From the NCBI GenBank assembly GCA_038734945.1, contig JAVYOA010000009.1:1-64000 (forward strand): a stretch of DNA of 64,000 bases. The letters run 5' to 3'. The position numbers and the translations under genes are program-made. Numbering within the stretch: position 1 is the stretch's first letter; the number at the start of each line of letters is the position of its first letter. The notes beneath the pieces are model-generated. The model searched no databases. It was not told where the DNA came from and saw nothing but the letters and a program-made list of their open reading frames with translations. This document shows positions 8,199-16,739 of this stretch, in pieces. The stretch comes from Fervidicoccaceae archaeon. Its GTDB lineage: Archaea; Thermoproteota; Thermoprotei_A; Sulfolobales; Fervidicoccaceae.

Positions 8199-9443
8199 AT
8201 GGGAATTGCATACATTAACGGAATATTGAGCATTGGAGGCATCTCTGCTGAGGAAATTGCCAAGGAGTTTGGAACCCCCATATATGTATATGATGAGGAG
8301 ACAATTCGCAAGAGCTATGAGAGAATAAGGGAAGCATTTTCCTACGAGAACCTTGAAATAATGTATGCAGCTAAGGCAAATTCCAACATCCACATTCTCA
8401 AGATAATGAGAGAACTGGGTGCTGGGCTTGATGCTGTTTCTCCCTATGAAGTCTTGTTGGGAAGGATGGCAGGATTTGCTCCGGAGTCAATTTTATTCAC
8501 TGGAAGCAGTGTGAGCAATGAGGACATGAGAATGGCAATAGAGGCAGGAGCTCTGATTAATATTGACTCGATATCGCAGCTCAGAAGATATGCATCTCTC
8601 TTCCCGGGAGGAGAGGTCTCGATCAGGATAAACCTTGGCTATGGAAGCGGCTATCATTCATATTTGGTGACTGGAGGAAGAACAAAGTTTGGAATAGATG
8701 CAATAGATCTGGATCTCGCTATCGATATAGCTATGAGAAATGGAATCAAAATCATTGGTCTGCATACTCATATGGGTTCTGGAATAGTTGACTGGAAACT
8801 CTATGTGAGGGCTCTAAAGGATCTTCTCACATTGGCCAGAAAGCTTGATGGCCTGGAATTTGTTGATGTTGGCGGTGGATTTGGCATCGCATATAGAAAG
8901 GAGGATCCATCAATTGAAATTGAAAAAGTAGGAGCCGAGCTTTCCCGAATGATGCATTCCTTCAACATGGAAATTGGCAGAAGCGTGAAGCTCAGAATCG
9001 AACCAGGAAGGTTCCTAGTTGCAAGGGCAGGAGCACTCATAGCTAGAGTGGTTGATGTGAAGGAGATCCGGCATGGAGAGGAGAGAGAGGCATTCATTGG
9101 GATAGATAGCGGAATGGGTCATCTCATAAGGCCAGCCCTTTATGAAGCATATCACGAAGTGGTTCCAGTGAGAGAGAAAGTGGGAGAGAGAATCAGGGCT
9201 CATGTAGTAGGTAATTACTGTGAGAGCGGGGATATAATAGCTCTAGATAGAATTCTTCCATATATGAGAGAGGGAGATCTGCTTGCTGTTCTGGATGCAG
9301 GAGCCTATGGGTACTCAATGAGCTCCAACTATAATATGAGGCCCCGGCCTGCCGAGGTCATGGTTAGAATTGGAGGAAAGGTAGAGCTAATTAGAAGGAG
9401 AGAAACCTTCGAAGACATGGTAAGAGGAATGATAATCAAATGA
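8199..9443 (+). CDS. lysA: Diaminopimelate decarboxylase
   Basis: PLP-dependent fold-III decarboxylase converting meso-diaminopimelate to lysine. The PLP-binding Lys is in MYAAKANSN (near residue 59), with GLHTHMGSGI, VDVGGGFG, the EPGRFLV loop, the catalytic Cys in GNYCESGD and the late AYGYSMSSNYN Tyr loop all present, so it looks fully active and specific. At 414 residues it has normal length. It stands alone. Many crenarchaea make lysine by the LysW/alpha-aminoadipate route, so an intact LysA hints at a diaminopimelate pathway or an acquired function here. Confidence 0.92.
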   Translation: MGIAYINGILSIGGISAEEIAKEFGTPIYVYDEETIRKSYERIREAFSYENLEIMYAAKANSNIHILKIMRELGAGLDAVSPYEVLLGRMAGFAPESILFTGSSVSNEDMRMAIEAGALINIDSISQLRRYASLFPGGEVSIRINLGYGSGYHSYLVTGGRTKFGIDAIDLDLAIDIAMRNGIKIIGLHTHMGSGIVDWKLYVRALKDLLTLARKLDGLEFVDVGGGFGIAYRKEDPSIEIEKVGAELSRMMHSFNMEIGRSVKLRIEPGRFLVARAGALIARVVDVKEIRHGEEREAFIGIDSGMGHLIRPALYEAYHEVVPVREKVGERIRAHVVGNYCESGDIIALDRILPYMREGDLLAVLDAGAYGYSMSSNYNMRPRPAEVMVRIGGKVELIRRRETFEDMVRGMIIK

Positions 9444-9558
9444 ATCTCAATAGGAAGCTGGGCTTGGATTCAGCACGAACCTATAATAGAAATCATCGAA
9501 TCATTTCAGTATTGCTGAAAAACGCATTTTCATGACAGATCCTGGGAAAAAGAAAAAG

Positions 9559-10710
9559 CTAGGGATAGATCTGTCCTGGCTCGATAATGGAGCCTGGCCT
9601 CAGGGCAGTACCTCCATTAACTATAGCACCTTCTCCAACTATAGCCCCCCTCTTTCTATAAGCTTCTCCCTTCTTTCTGGCCTCATGTACATCAAAGTTG
9701 AGCGTCACAACGAGAGGTCTGAGAGTAGCTCTTTCTCCGATGACACTGTCGGTCACGTTTGAATGAGATCCTATAGTTGCCCTCATTCCTATGTAGCTCC
9801 TCTTTACTTCAGCTCCCGAGCCAATGATAGCATAGGGCTCAACAGAAACACCTGCTCTAAGCAACGTATGTGCTCCCACAAATGCCCCCCTAGATATGTA
9901 GGCTGGTCCCTTTATTATTGAGTAATGGTCAATGACGGCATCATCCTCAATTATGACGGGACCTTCCAATATGGCAGTAGGGCTTACCTTTGCGCTCGAG
10001 CTTATATGCATGCCGACAGTCTCCGTGAGAAGCGATTTCACTATCTCGAGAAGCTGCCATGGAGATGAAATCGGGCTGTACTTTCCAGAATATATATAGA
10101 AGGATGGGTTCTCCTCATTGAGCATCTTCAATAGAACCTCATTCAAATTCCTGGAATTTTCCAACCTACTGACTATGCTGTCCCGCTCAGCAAACATAAC
10201 TCCTGTGAATAAATATGGAGATCCTATATCTCCCATCAGAGCAGCCCGCTTCACATATTTTCCTATGAACTCAACCTCAACACCTATCTTTCCTGCTAGC
10301 TCTTCATGTGGAATTTGGCTTGGGACAAGAACAGCTAGGCTCTTCCCTCCAGCTTCATTCCACGCTGCTAGAGCGCTTTGTAGAAAGTCCGAAGAGAACA
10401 TGTGGCTTCCGGCTATAAATGCTATATCGTTTTCCTTCGCCCTCGAAATAGCCTGCTGGGCGCATAGGATCTCGCTTCCTTCCTCACATTCAATCAGCGT
10501 TGTTCTTTCCCCTACTGCAGCCCTTACCTCCTGTGAAATATATGGATAAGCAACTATGAAGTCAGTGAAACCAGAATCCAGAACGCTCTGCGTCATCCAT
10601 ACAGCAACTGGCTTGCCAAGGATCGATATGTTTGAGACAGATCTATCTCTTTTTGTCAGAGGATATAGGTTCTCAAAACTCGTATGGCTTACATACACTA
10701 CTGAGACCAT
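9559..10710 (-). CDS. GlmU-like protein: degenerate nucleotidyltransferase plus left-handed beta-helix acetyltransferase domain
   Basis: Directly follows glmS with a 6-base gap, pointing to UDP-N-acetylglucosamine synthesis. The C-terminal part (about residues 235-380) is a hexapeptide-repeat left-handed beta helix such as catalyses acetyl transfer to glucosamine-1-phosphate. The N-terminal domain aligns with sugar nucleotidyltransferases around LYPLTKRDRS and GKPVAVWMTQSV, but the usual glycine-rich loop (GGxGTRL) is replaced by SHTSFENL, so nucleotidyl transfer may be lost or altered. A normal GlmU-like ST0452-type protein has about 400 residues; this one has 383. Acetyltransferase function is inferred. 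Confidence 0.75.
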   Translation of the reverse strand: MVSVVYVSHTSFENLYPLTKRDRSVSNISILGKPVAVWMTQSVLDSGFTDFIVAYPYISQEVRAAVGERTTLIECEEGSEILCAQQAISRAKENDIAFIAGSHMFSSDFLQSALAAWNEAGGKSLAVLVPSQIPHEELAGKIGVEVEFIGKYVKRAALMGDIGSPYLFTGVMFAERDSIVSRLENSRNLNEVLLKMLNEENPSFYIYSGKYSPISSPWQLLEIVKSLLTETVGMHISSSAKVSPTAILEGPVIIEDDAVIDHYSIIKGPAYISRGAFVGAHTLLRAGVSVEPYAIIGSGAEVKRSYIGMRATIGSHSNVTDSVIGERATLRPLVVTLNFDVHEARKKGEAYRKRGAIVGEGAIVNGGTALRPGSIIEPGQIYP

Positions 10711-10716
10711 CTCACA

Positions 10717-12558
10717 TCACTCCACTGTGACTGTTTTTGCTAGATTTCTTGGTCTGTCTGGATCATGCCCTCTCCTTACAGCGGTATAGTATGCGAGGAG
10801 CTGAAATGGGGGAGTGAGGGCATAGGGCTCGAGCAGGTATTCTGCCTCCGGAACAGCTAAAACCATCTTTGCGCCCAGCCTCTCGCTTATCCTTCTGAAG
10901 GAAATAGCTACTGTAAACGCCCCTCTCGCATTCATTTCTGCTATGTTGCTCGCGATATCCTCATGTGAGTCAGAGGTAACAATGAAGAAGACAGGAAAAC
11001 CAGCTTCAACCAGGGCTATTGGACCATGCTTGGACTCACCGGCAGGATATGCTTCAGCGTGAATATAGGATATTTCTTTCAGCTTGAGTGCAGCCTCGTA
11101 TGCCAGGGGAACTCCAAGCCCTCTGCCAAGAAAATAGAGACTCTGAACTGATGCTATTCTTTCAGCCATCATCTTGGCTGGACCCTCCGTTAAGCTTATT
11201 GCATCACCTGCCACTTTTCCAGCAGAGCCCATGAGTTTCAAAAGATCTTCCTCCTCTTTGGTAGTGATTTTTCCTACCTTTGCTGCCAGCTTTATTGAGA
11301 GGAGGGATGCAACTAGAGCCTGGGTAAGAAAGGTCTTCGTGGCAGCCACTCCTATTTCAGGGCCAGCTCTCATAGGTATTGTGAAGTCAGACTCTCTTCC
11401 AATAGTGCTTCCCATAACGTTAGTTATTGACACTGCTATAGCTCCTCTCTCCTTGAAGGTCCTCATCGCCTTCATCGTATCTATGGTTTCTCCGCTCTGG
11501 CTGACAGCTATTATTATGTCCCCCTTTCTAGCCAAGCTTCCCACGGTTTTATATTCAGATGCTATGAACGGATATACTATTTTTCCAGTCAGCATTTCAA
11601 CATAAAGCTTAAGAAGGAGGGAAGCATGGAAGCTCGTACCGGCAGCAGTAACGAATATCCTCTCTCCCTTGGCCAGTACATCAGCCGCTCTATCGAGTAT
11701 GTCATCGCTCATGAGCCCATCGTATGTGCTTTTTAGAACCTGAGGCTGCTCATGTATCTCTTTTATCATGAAGTGAGGATATCCCCCCTTTCTAACCATC
11801 TCCGACTTCCACTCAACGAGGAGCAATCTCCTACTAACATCTACCTTTTCTCCATTCAGGCTCTCAATGTGAACTTCTTCGGGAGATATCCAACCTAGTT
11901 CTCCGTCAGAGAGGGGAATGAATGCATTAGTGTACTCCAGCATGGCTGGTATGTCACTTGCCAGGAAATTCATTTCCTTGGCAACACCAACAATCAATGG
12001 GCTCTCCTTTCTTGCAAAGAATATTTTTTTTGGCTCTTTCCTATAAATAACAGCAATCGCATAGCTTCCTTCCAGCATGGATACCGCTTTTCTGAAAGCT
12101 TTGAAGAAATCATCATTATTCTTAGAGAGCTCCTCGATGAGATGGGCAACTACCTCTGTGTCGGTCTCGCTTCTGAAGATGTGCCCCCTTGCATGGAGCA
12201 TCTTTTTCAGCTCGAGAAAGTTCTTTATAATGCCATTGTGCACTATAGCAATTTCCTCCCTGCAGTCAACCTGTGGGTGGGCATTAATTTGTGTTGGAGA
12301 GCCATGGGTTGCCCACCTGGTGTGGCCTATTCCAACAAATCCTGGCGTATCAGTAAAGTTGTATCTCCTAGCAACCTGGTCAAGCATGCCATCGCTCTTC
12401 TTGACAATTATTTTGTCCCTGTTGCTATCTATCATTGCAATCCCAACACTATCGTATCCTCTGTACTCGAGGGACTTTAGACTTCTCGTGATCATTTCAG
12501 CAACCTTAACCCTGTCTCCTAATAGTGAACTAGCGGCAACTCCTATTATTCCACACAA
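10717..12558 (-). CDS. glmS: Glutamine--fructose-6-phosphate aminotransferase (isomerizing)
   Basis: Makes glucosamine-6-phosphate from fructose-6-phosphate and glutamine. The N-terminal nucleophile Cys2 is in MCGIIG, with the class-II amidotransferase motifs HTRWATHG and HNGIIKN; two SIS sugar-isomerase domains follow (AAGTSFHA and SQSGETIDT near residues 310-365, then AESKHGPIAL). The C-terminus NLAKTVTVE is the canonical family end. At 613 residues it is full length. Co-directional with the GlmU-like gene, forming an amino-sugar operon feeding cell-surface glycan or glycoprotein synthesis. Confidence 0.95.
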   Translation of the reverse strand: MCGIIGVAASSLLGDRVKVAEMITRSLKSLEYRGYDSVGIAMIDSNRDKIIVKKSDGMLDQVARRYNFTDTPGFVGIGHTRWATHGSPTQINAHPQVDCREEIAIVHNGIIKNFLELKKMLHARGHIFRSETDTEVVAHLIEELSKNNDDFFKAFRKAVSMLEGSYAIAVIYRKEPKKIFFARKESPLIVGVAKEMNFLASDIPAMLEYTNAFIPLSDGELGWISPEEVHIESLNGEKVDVSRRLLLVEWKSEMVRKGGYPHFMIKEIHEQPQVLKSTYDGLMSDDILDRAADVLAKGERIFVTAAGTSFHASLLLKLYVEMLTGKIVYPFIASEYKTVGSLARKGDIIIAVSQSGETIDTMKAMRTFKERGAIAVSITNVMGSTIGRESDFTIPMRAGPEIGVAATKTFLTQALVASLLSIKLAAKVGKITTKEEEDLLKLMGSAGKVAGDAISLTEGPAKMMAERIASVQSLYFLGRGLGVPLAYEAALKLKEISYIHAEAYPAGESKHGPIALVEAGFPVFFIVTSDSHEDIASNIAEMNARGAFTVAISFRRISERLGAKMVLAVPEAEYLLEPYALTPPFQLLAYYTAVRRGHDPDRPRNLAKTVTVE

Positions 12559-12615
12559 GCTGGGATACCTCTACTTACTCATGATACTGGTGCATTGAAC
12601 TGATGCTTTATATCC

Positions 12616-13302
12616 TTAGCGAATAAATTTGAGCGGAAATGGAAAGCTTTCATCTCTATATGCTTCATCCCAAAATAGATATTCATAAATGGAGCTAAGT
12701 CTAAATGCTTCCTCAATCTCTCTCCACTTTTTCTGATCAACATTTTCCAGCACTTCATCAGCTATCCTGAGGATCCTGTTCACAATTTTCTCATAAGTTC
12801 CTGTGGAGTAAGTTTCTATCCATTTCCTGTACATCTCTTTTGGGGAACCTCTTGCCTCCAGCTGCCTTCCCACCTCCAAGTATATCCAGTAGCACGGAAG
12901 CACGGCACTGAGGCCTACAGGAAAGTCCCTCGAGAGTACTGAAGAAAGGAGATGATTGACGTAAGCTACATTGACTGGATTCGGAGAAGCTCTCTCTATT
13001 TCCTCCCTCGATATCCCCCAGACAGCAAAGAAGCTCTCATGCAGGCTCTTTTCAACTTCATATACTCCCAGAGCATCCTCTATGAGGATCCTCTGCCATT
13101 CCTCCGCCGGAGCTCTAAGAGCAAGGGCCGAAAGAGCCTTTGCGAACCCCCTCAAGTAAATCGTATCCTGAACCACATATACTTTGAAAAGCCTCTCATT
13201 GAGCGAGCCATCAGTGAGCCCTTTCAAGAATGGATGAGCAATTATTGCCTCAAATACATCAGCTATACTTTTCCAGAGCCTCTGCGTTGGCCTCTCGGCC
13301 AA
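12616..13302 (-). CDS. tenA: TenA family protein (aminopyrimidine aminohydrolase / thiaminase II type)
   Basis: All-helical TenA/THI-4 fold. In this family the enzyme hydrolyses aminopyrimidine breakdown products of thiamine so that the pyrimidine can be salvaged. Family marks seen here are HPFLKGLTDGSL near residue 22, QDTIYLRGFA, the candidate catalytic Cys in LPCYWIYLEVG, and the C-terminal FWDEAYRDES segment. The 228-residue length is normal. Upstream on the opposite strand lies a metabolite permease (DMT), sharing the intergenic region. Thiamine salvage is further suggested by ThiN elsewhere in the window. Confidence 0.85.
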   Translation of the reverse strand: MAERPTQRLWKSIADVFEAIIAHPFLKGLTDGSLNERLFKVYVVQDTIYLRGFAKALSALALRAPAEEWQRILIEDALGVYEVEKSLHESFFAVWGISREEIERASPNPVNVAYVNHLLSSVLSRDFPVGLSAVLPCYWIYLEVGRQLEARGSPKEMYRKWIETYSTGTYEKIVNRILRIADEVLENVDQKKWREIEEAFRLSSIYEYLFWDEAYRDESFPFPLKFIR

Positions 13303-13402
13303 ACTTGAACACCATGGTTTTTTTGTTTTTAAAAAATATAAGGTTACTTTTCACGTTTCTTCTTGAAATTCAAAGAGAGTTTCAGGAAAAAGGGAATTTG
13401 GC

Positions 13403-14266
13403 TTGAGGGGATCTCAGAAGTATCTAGTCATCTACGTTGCAGTGAGCATACCGCTCAACTTCATCGCCAAAGATCTTCTGTTACTGTTTAATCCCTTCTT
13501 TCTCACGGCAATCCGCTCGCTTGTTATGATGCTTGTTCTAATATTTCTCAGAATGAGCTTCCCCAGAATCGAAAGATATCATGTTCTCATGGCAGCACTC
13601 ATCTATATCAGCACCATACTTTGGCTCGAGAGTCTCATTATCTTAACACCAGGGGACTCCATAGTTCTAGGTTACTCTATGCCCGTAATAGCAGTATTTC
13701 TCGGCTGGGTGCTACTTGGTGAGAGGGAAAAGCTTTGGCCAGCTATTATATCATTTCTTGGCTTCATCATATATGCTTATCCTATTTCCACTCGAGGAAG
13801 CATTGAGGGGGCAGTCATCTCTCTCTCAAATGCCTTTTTCTGGGCACTTTACAGTGTTCTCTACAGAAAGAGCAGGAACGATGATCCCCTGGAGACAAAT
13901 GCAGCAATATTCACTGTTCTCACACTGATGTCCATTCCTACAGCCCTTCTTGAGAGAGTTCCCCTTGAAGCCCTTCTGAGCCCTCGTTATATCATCGATC
14001 TTTTCTGGCTCTCCATAGCAGGAGGTGCGTTTCAATTCATTTCCTGGAACAAGCTTCTGCTTATAGATGGGGTTGAGAAAGCAACAGTTGAGAGCTATCT
14101 CGTTCCGATAGGAGTTCTCCTGACTCAATTCCTCATTTTCAAAATTTCTCCATATATTATCCAAATTGCTGGCCTCGGACTGGCCCTTTTTGGAATAATC
14201 ATATCAGCAAAAGTGAAGAACAATAGTCAGACTTCCACAAGGAAAGCTCTTCAAGTTGAAGTTTGA
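13403..14266 (+). CDS. EamA/DMT-superfamily permease
   Basis: Integral membrane protein with about ten hydrophobic segments in two similar halves, the EamA architecture of drug/metabolite transporters. The loop LLGEREKLWPAI after the fourth segment is typical of the family. Start is TTG 13403, preceded by a T/A-rich leader; no better ATG lies upstream in frame. 287 residues is normal. Divergent from tenA, but a shared substrate is only speculation. Confidence 0.85.
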   Translation: MRGSQKYLVIYVAVSIPLNFIAKDLLLLFNPFFLTAIRSLVMMLVLIFLRMSFPRIERYHVLMAALIYISTILWLESLIILTPGDSIVLGYSMPVIAVFLGWVLLGEREKLWPAIISFLGFIIYAYPISTRGSIEGAVISLSNAFFWALYSVLYRKSRNDDPLETNAAIFTVLTLMSIPTALLERVPLEALLSPRYIIDLFWLSIAGGAFQFISWNKLLLIDGVEKATVESYLVPIGVLLTQFLIFKISPYIIQIAGLGLALFGIIISAKVKNNSQTSTRKALQVEV

Positions 14267-14314
14267 TCAAAGAGGAAGCATCAGGGGAGGTTCACTCGAT
14301 CATCCGATCTCCAT

Positions 14315-15535
14315 TTACGCTCTCATCATCTGCTCCTCGCTCAGCAATCTAGCTATGTGCTCAGCTATTTCTTCCTTCCTGAGAGGCAGCTGCACCCCCG
14401 TCCTCCTTATTCTTAGAACAGCTGAGCTGGTATCTTCTTCCTTCTTTCCAATCACAATAATGAGAGGAGTCCACAGCATCCCCCACTCTCTCAGCTTTTC
14501 TCCCAGCCTCTTCTGCGAGAGATCAATGAAAACTCTAGCGAGACCTGCTTTTCTCAGCTCCTGTGCTATTTCTCTAGCGTAGTTCTCGGAAGCATCGCCT
14601 ATTCTCAGCACAGTTGCCTGATACGGGGAAAACTCAATAGGTAGGGATGGAGGATCCTCCAATCCTTCTTCCAGAGCTATCAGTCTGTCGGCTATAAGGG
14701 AAACTATAAAACTATTCAATAGCATGTATTTTTCTTGTTCGGTTTGGATTCCAACCGGAATGGATATTTCCTCTCCATATTCTGCGATTATAATCCCTCC
14801 ACTCTCCTCAAGCTTGAGCTTTCTGAAGTCTCTCCTACAGGGGCTTCCATGAGAGTGTAGGAAAAAATCAACTAAGGACTCTCCTCCGGGCAATATTGAC
14901 AGTTTTATGTTCCCTCCCCCCTCGCAATGCTTGGCTGCCTCATCTAATGAGGAGGCCGTGCACATGAAATGAGAGGGAGTGACCCTCTCCATGATAATCT
15001 GAGACCAAGGCTCTCTGAACTTTGCGAACTCCCTGGAAATATCGAGGCCGAATCTCCGGAAATAATCATTTACAAGCTTCTCGTGGATCTTCCTAGAAAG
15101 CCTGAGGGCCTCTTTTCCTCTCTTTCTTTCAAAGCTCCTTGAAAGCTCAGCCAGAGGATGACCGTAAGCTTCTATGAGGAACTCCTTGTACCATCCGAAG
15201 GGAGCTCTCATAACCGAGCTGGCACATCTTTGAGTACGCTCAAACAGCTCCTTCAGCAATTGGATAGATCTATTTGGAGACTCCAAATTGCTTGATAAAT
15301 GTGCATAGGGATAAATGACTATTGTTGAGGCTTTTACTCTAGAGGCATGACTGCAGATCTCTCTCGCGACTTCTTCTACTTCCGCTTCTCCATCTCCTCT
15401 CTCTATTGTTGTGAAAACAACTAGAGCGTTCTCAGCTGAGGCCCCTTCTCCAAACCCTTCATCCTCAGCATTGTCCAACGCCTTCTCTCTTATCTTGTAG
15501 CTGAACCTCTTAGCATGAATCTGGAGAGTTCTCAT
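14315..15535 (-). CDS. Free-standing threonyl-tRNA editing protein (ThrRS-ed; no aminoacylation domain)
   Basis: Resembles the archaeal threonyl-tRNA synthetase but is only 406 residues. Residues 1-140 carry the archaeal ThrRS editing domain (starts MRTLQIHAKRFSYKIREKA), which deacylates Ser-tRNA(Thr) in trans. Residues 300-400 match the anticodon-binding domain (IPIEFSPYQATVLRIGD, RVFIDLSQKRLGEKLREW). The middle looks like a shrunken remnant: the class-II catalytic motifs are not recognisable. Crenarchaea are known to split ThrRS into ThrRS-cat and ThrRS-ed; the catalytic partner is not in this window. Encoded downstream of two small unknown genes in the same direction. Confidence 0.88.
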   Translation of the reverse strand: MRTLQIHAKRFSYKIREKALDNAEDEGFGEGASAENALVVFTTIERGDGEAEVEEVAREICSHASRVKASTIVIYPYAHLSSNLESPNRSIQLLKELFERTQRCASSVMRAPFGWYKEFLIEAYGHPLAELSRSFERKRGKEALRLSRKIHEKLVNDYFRRFGLDISREFAKFREPWSQIIMERVTPSHFMCTASSLDEAAKHCEGGGNIKLSILPGGESLVDFFLHSHGSPCRRDFRKLKLEESGGIIIAEYGEEISIPVGIQTEQEKYMLLNSFIVSLIADRLIALEEGLEDPPSLPIEFSPYQATVLRIGDASENYAREIAQELRKAGLARVFIDLSQKRLGEKLREWGMLWTPLIIVIGKKEEDTSSAVLRIRRTGVQLPLRKEEIAEHIARLLSEEQMMRA

Positions 15536-15548
15536 TTGGAGATCACTG

Positions 15549-15971
15549 CTATATAGATAGGAAGCTTCTCTTTTCTCCAGTCTGCTGAGGCTGAAGTGTG
15601 GGAAGAGGAGGAGGTACTTGAAGCTCTCTCGATATCAATATGAGTGATGACATAATGTGAGGGAATATGAGAGAAGATACAACAGCTATTCTCTCCTCCT
15701 GCTTCCTCTTTTCGAAAAACTCAACCCTCTCCTCCTGATTCTGTGTCTGGATTCTAGCCTTTCCTCCTAGGTTAATTGTTATTGCCATAGGATCCGAATT
15801 CAGGCTAACCTTGAACTCATATAGTCCAGTGCCCGAGGAGGGATCTTCGCTTATTCTCGTAACGCTCATCTGGGTATTGTATCTGAAAATTTGCGGAAGA
15901 GCCTCCGATATCTTTTCTCCACTAATTCTTTCAACTATAATCTGTATCATTGGCAACACTACCACCTTCAT
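15549..15971 (-). CDS. Small conserved-looking protein of unknown function
   Basis: 140 residues, not recognised. It has an alternating strand pattern in residues 8-70 (IQIIVERI, LYEFKVSL, MAITINLGG), a charged helix (EERVEFFEKRKQEER) and a hydrophobic segment near residues 95-115, then a Pro-rich tail. It overlaps the preceding small gene by 41 bases, or by 20 if Met8 at 15950 is the start, and precedes the ThrRS-ed gene by 13 bases. The tight spacing argues for a three-gene transcript and against a spurious ORF. Confidence 0.6.
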   Translation of the reverse strand: MKVVVLPMIQIIVERISGEKISEALPQIFRYNTQMSVTRISEDPSSGTGLYEFKVSLNSDPMAITINLGGKARIQTQNQEERVEFFEKRKQEERIAVVSSLIFPHIMSSLILISRELQVPPPLPTLQPQQTGEKRSFLSI

Positions 15972-16158
15972 TTCCTATTACGAGGGAAGCAACTTGTGAA
16001 GCTCTTTCCCTTGCATCTTCAACATCTTTTCCAGATACATTAATTATTATCCCTGTTCTCAATTCTCTGAACTTGAATCTTCTGGATCCATTTATTTCAT
16101 ACTCCTCAATCAATGTTAGCTCAAATGTTCCTGGGCTCATAATCAACGCCCTCATCAT
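15931..16158 (-). CDS. Small protein of unknown function
   Basis: 75 residues, not recognised. The core FELTLIEEYEINGSRRFKFR followed by an amphipathic helix (EDARERASQVASLVIG) suggests a small alpha/beta domain. Start codons ATG 16158, 16155 and 16140 are all possible; the third leaves GAGGGCG upstream as a weak ribosome binding site. Its 3' end overlaps the next small gene, so both probably belong with the ThrRS-ed gene. Confidence 0.5.
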   Translation of the reverse strand: MMRALIMSPGTFELTLIEEYEINGSRRFKFRELRTGIIINVSGKDVEDARERASQVASLVIGNEGGSVANDTDYS

Positions 16159-16214
16159 AATATTCAGCGATCGAAGACAAAATCATCGCCAAGTTTTATT
16201 TGATATACTGGTAA

Positions 16215-16724
16215 TTAAGGAGTTTTGACCTTATCGAATGCTTCTTTTAATTTTTTGTATGAGGATTCCAGAGAATCCGATATAACTCTCGTCTCGCCAA
16301 TGACGCTCAAGAAATTCGTATCTCCGATCCATCTTGGAACTACATGTATGTGAAGGTGTCCCTCAACCCCAGCTCCAGCTGCCCTTCCAAGATTTATCCC
16401 CATGTTTATTCCATCTGGCCTATATGAGCTTTTCAGTACTTTGGTAGATAAGGCAACAAGGTCCATTAGCTCCTTTCTCTCCTCTTCATCTAGCTCCTCT
16501 GGAGTTGATACATGTCGATATGGCACTATCATGAAGTGCCCTGAGGTGTAGGGGAATCTATTTAGAACAACAAAAACCCTTTTTCCTCTATAGACTATCA
16601 GGTTTTCGCTATCGCTCTTTCCATTTCTGAGCATCTCACAAAACACACATTCTTTCCTCTCCTCTTGAGGAGAGGAAAAGGAAGCTACGTATCTAGATCT
16701 CCAGGGAGCCCAGAGTATTTTCAA
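16215..16724 (-). CDS. HIT family hydrolase
   Basis: Histidine-triad nucleotide hydrolase/transferase. The HIT motif HLHIHVVPRW lies near residues 123-132, after the IVPYRHVSTPEEL segment and an N-terminal CVFCEM zinc-type motif, a layout shared with archaeal Ap4A-hydrolase-like HIT proteins. 169 residues fits that subfamily. It starts 15 bases downstream of the radA stop in the same direction, so read-through from radA is likely. The natural nucleotide substrate cannot be told from sequence. Confidence 0.9.
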   Translation of the reverse strand: MKILWAPWRSRYVASFSSPQEERKECVFCEMLRNGKSDSENLIVYRGKRVFVVLNRFPYTSGHFMIVPYRHVSTPEELDEEERKELMDLVALSTKVLKSSYRPDGINMGINLGRAAGAGVEGHLHIHVVPRWIGDTNFLSVIGETRVISDSLESSYKKLKEAFDKVKTP

Positions 16725-16739
16725 GCCTCTATCTGCCCC

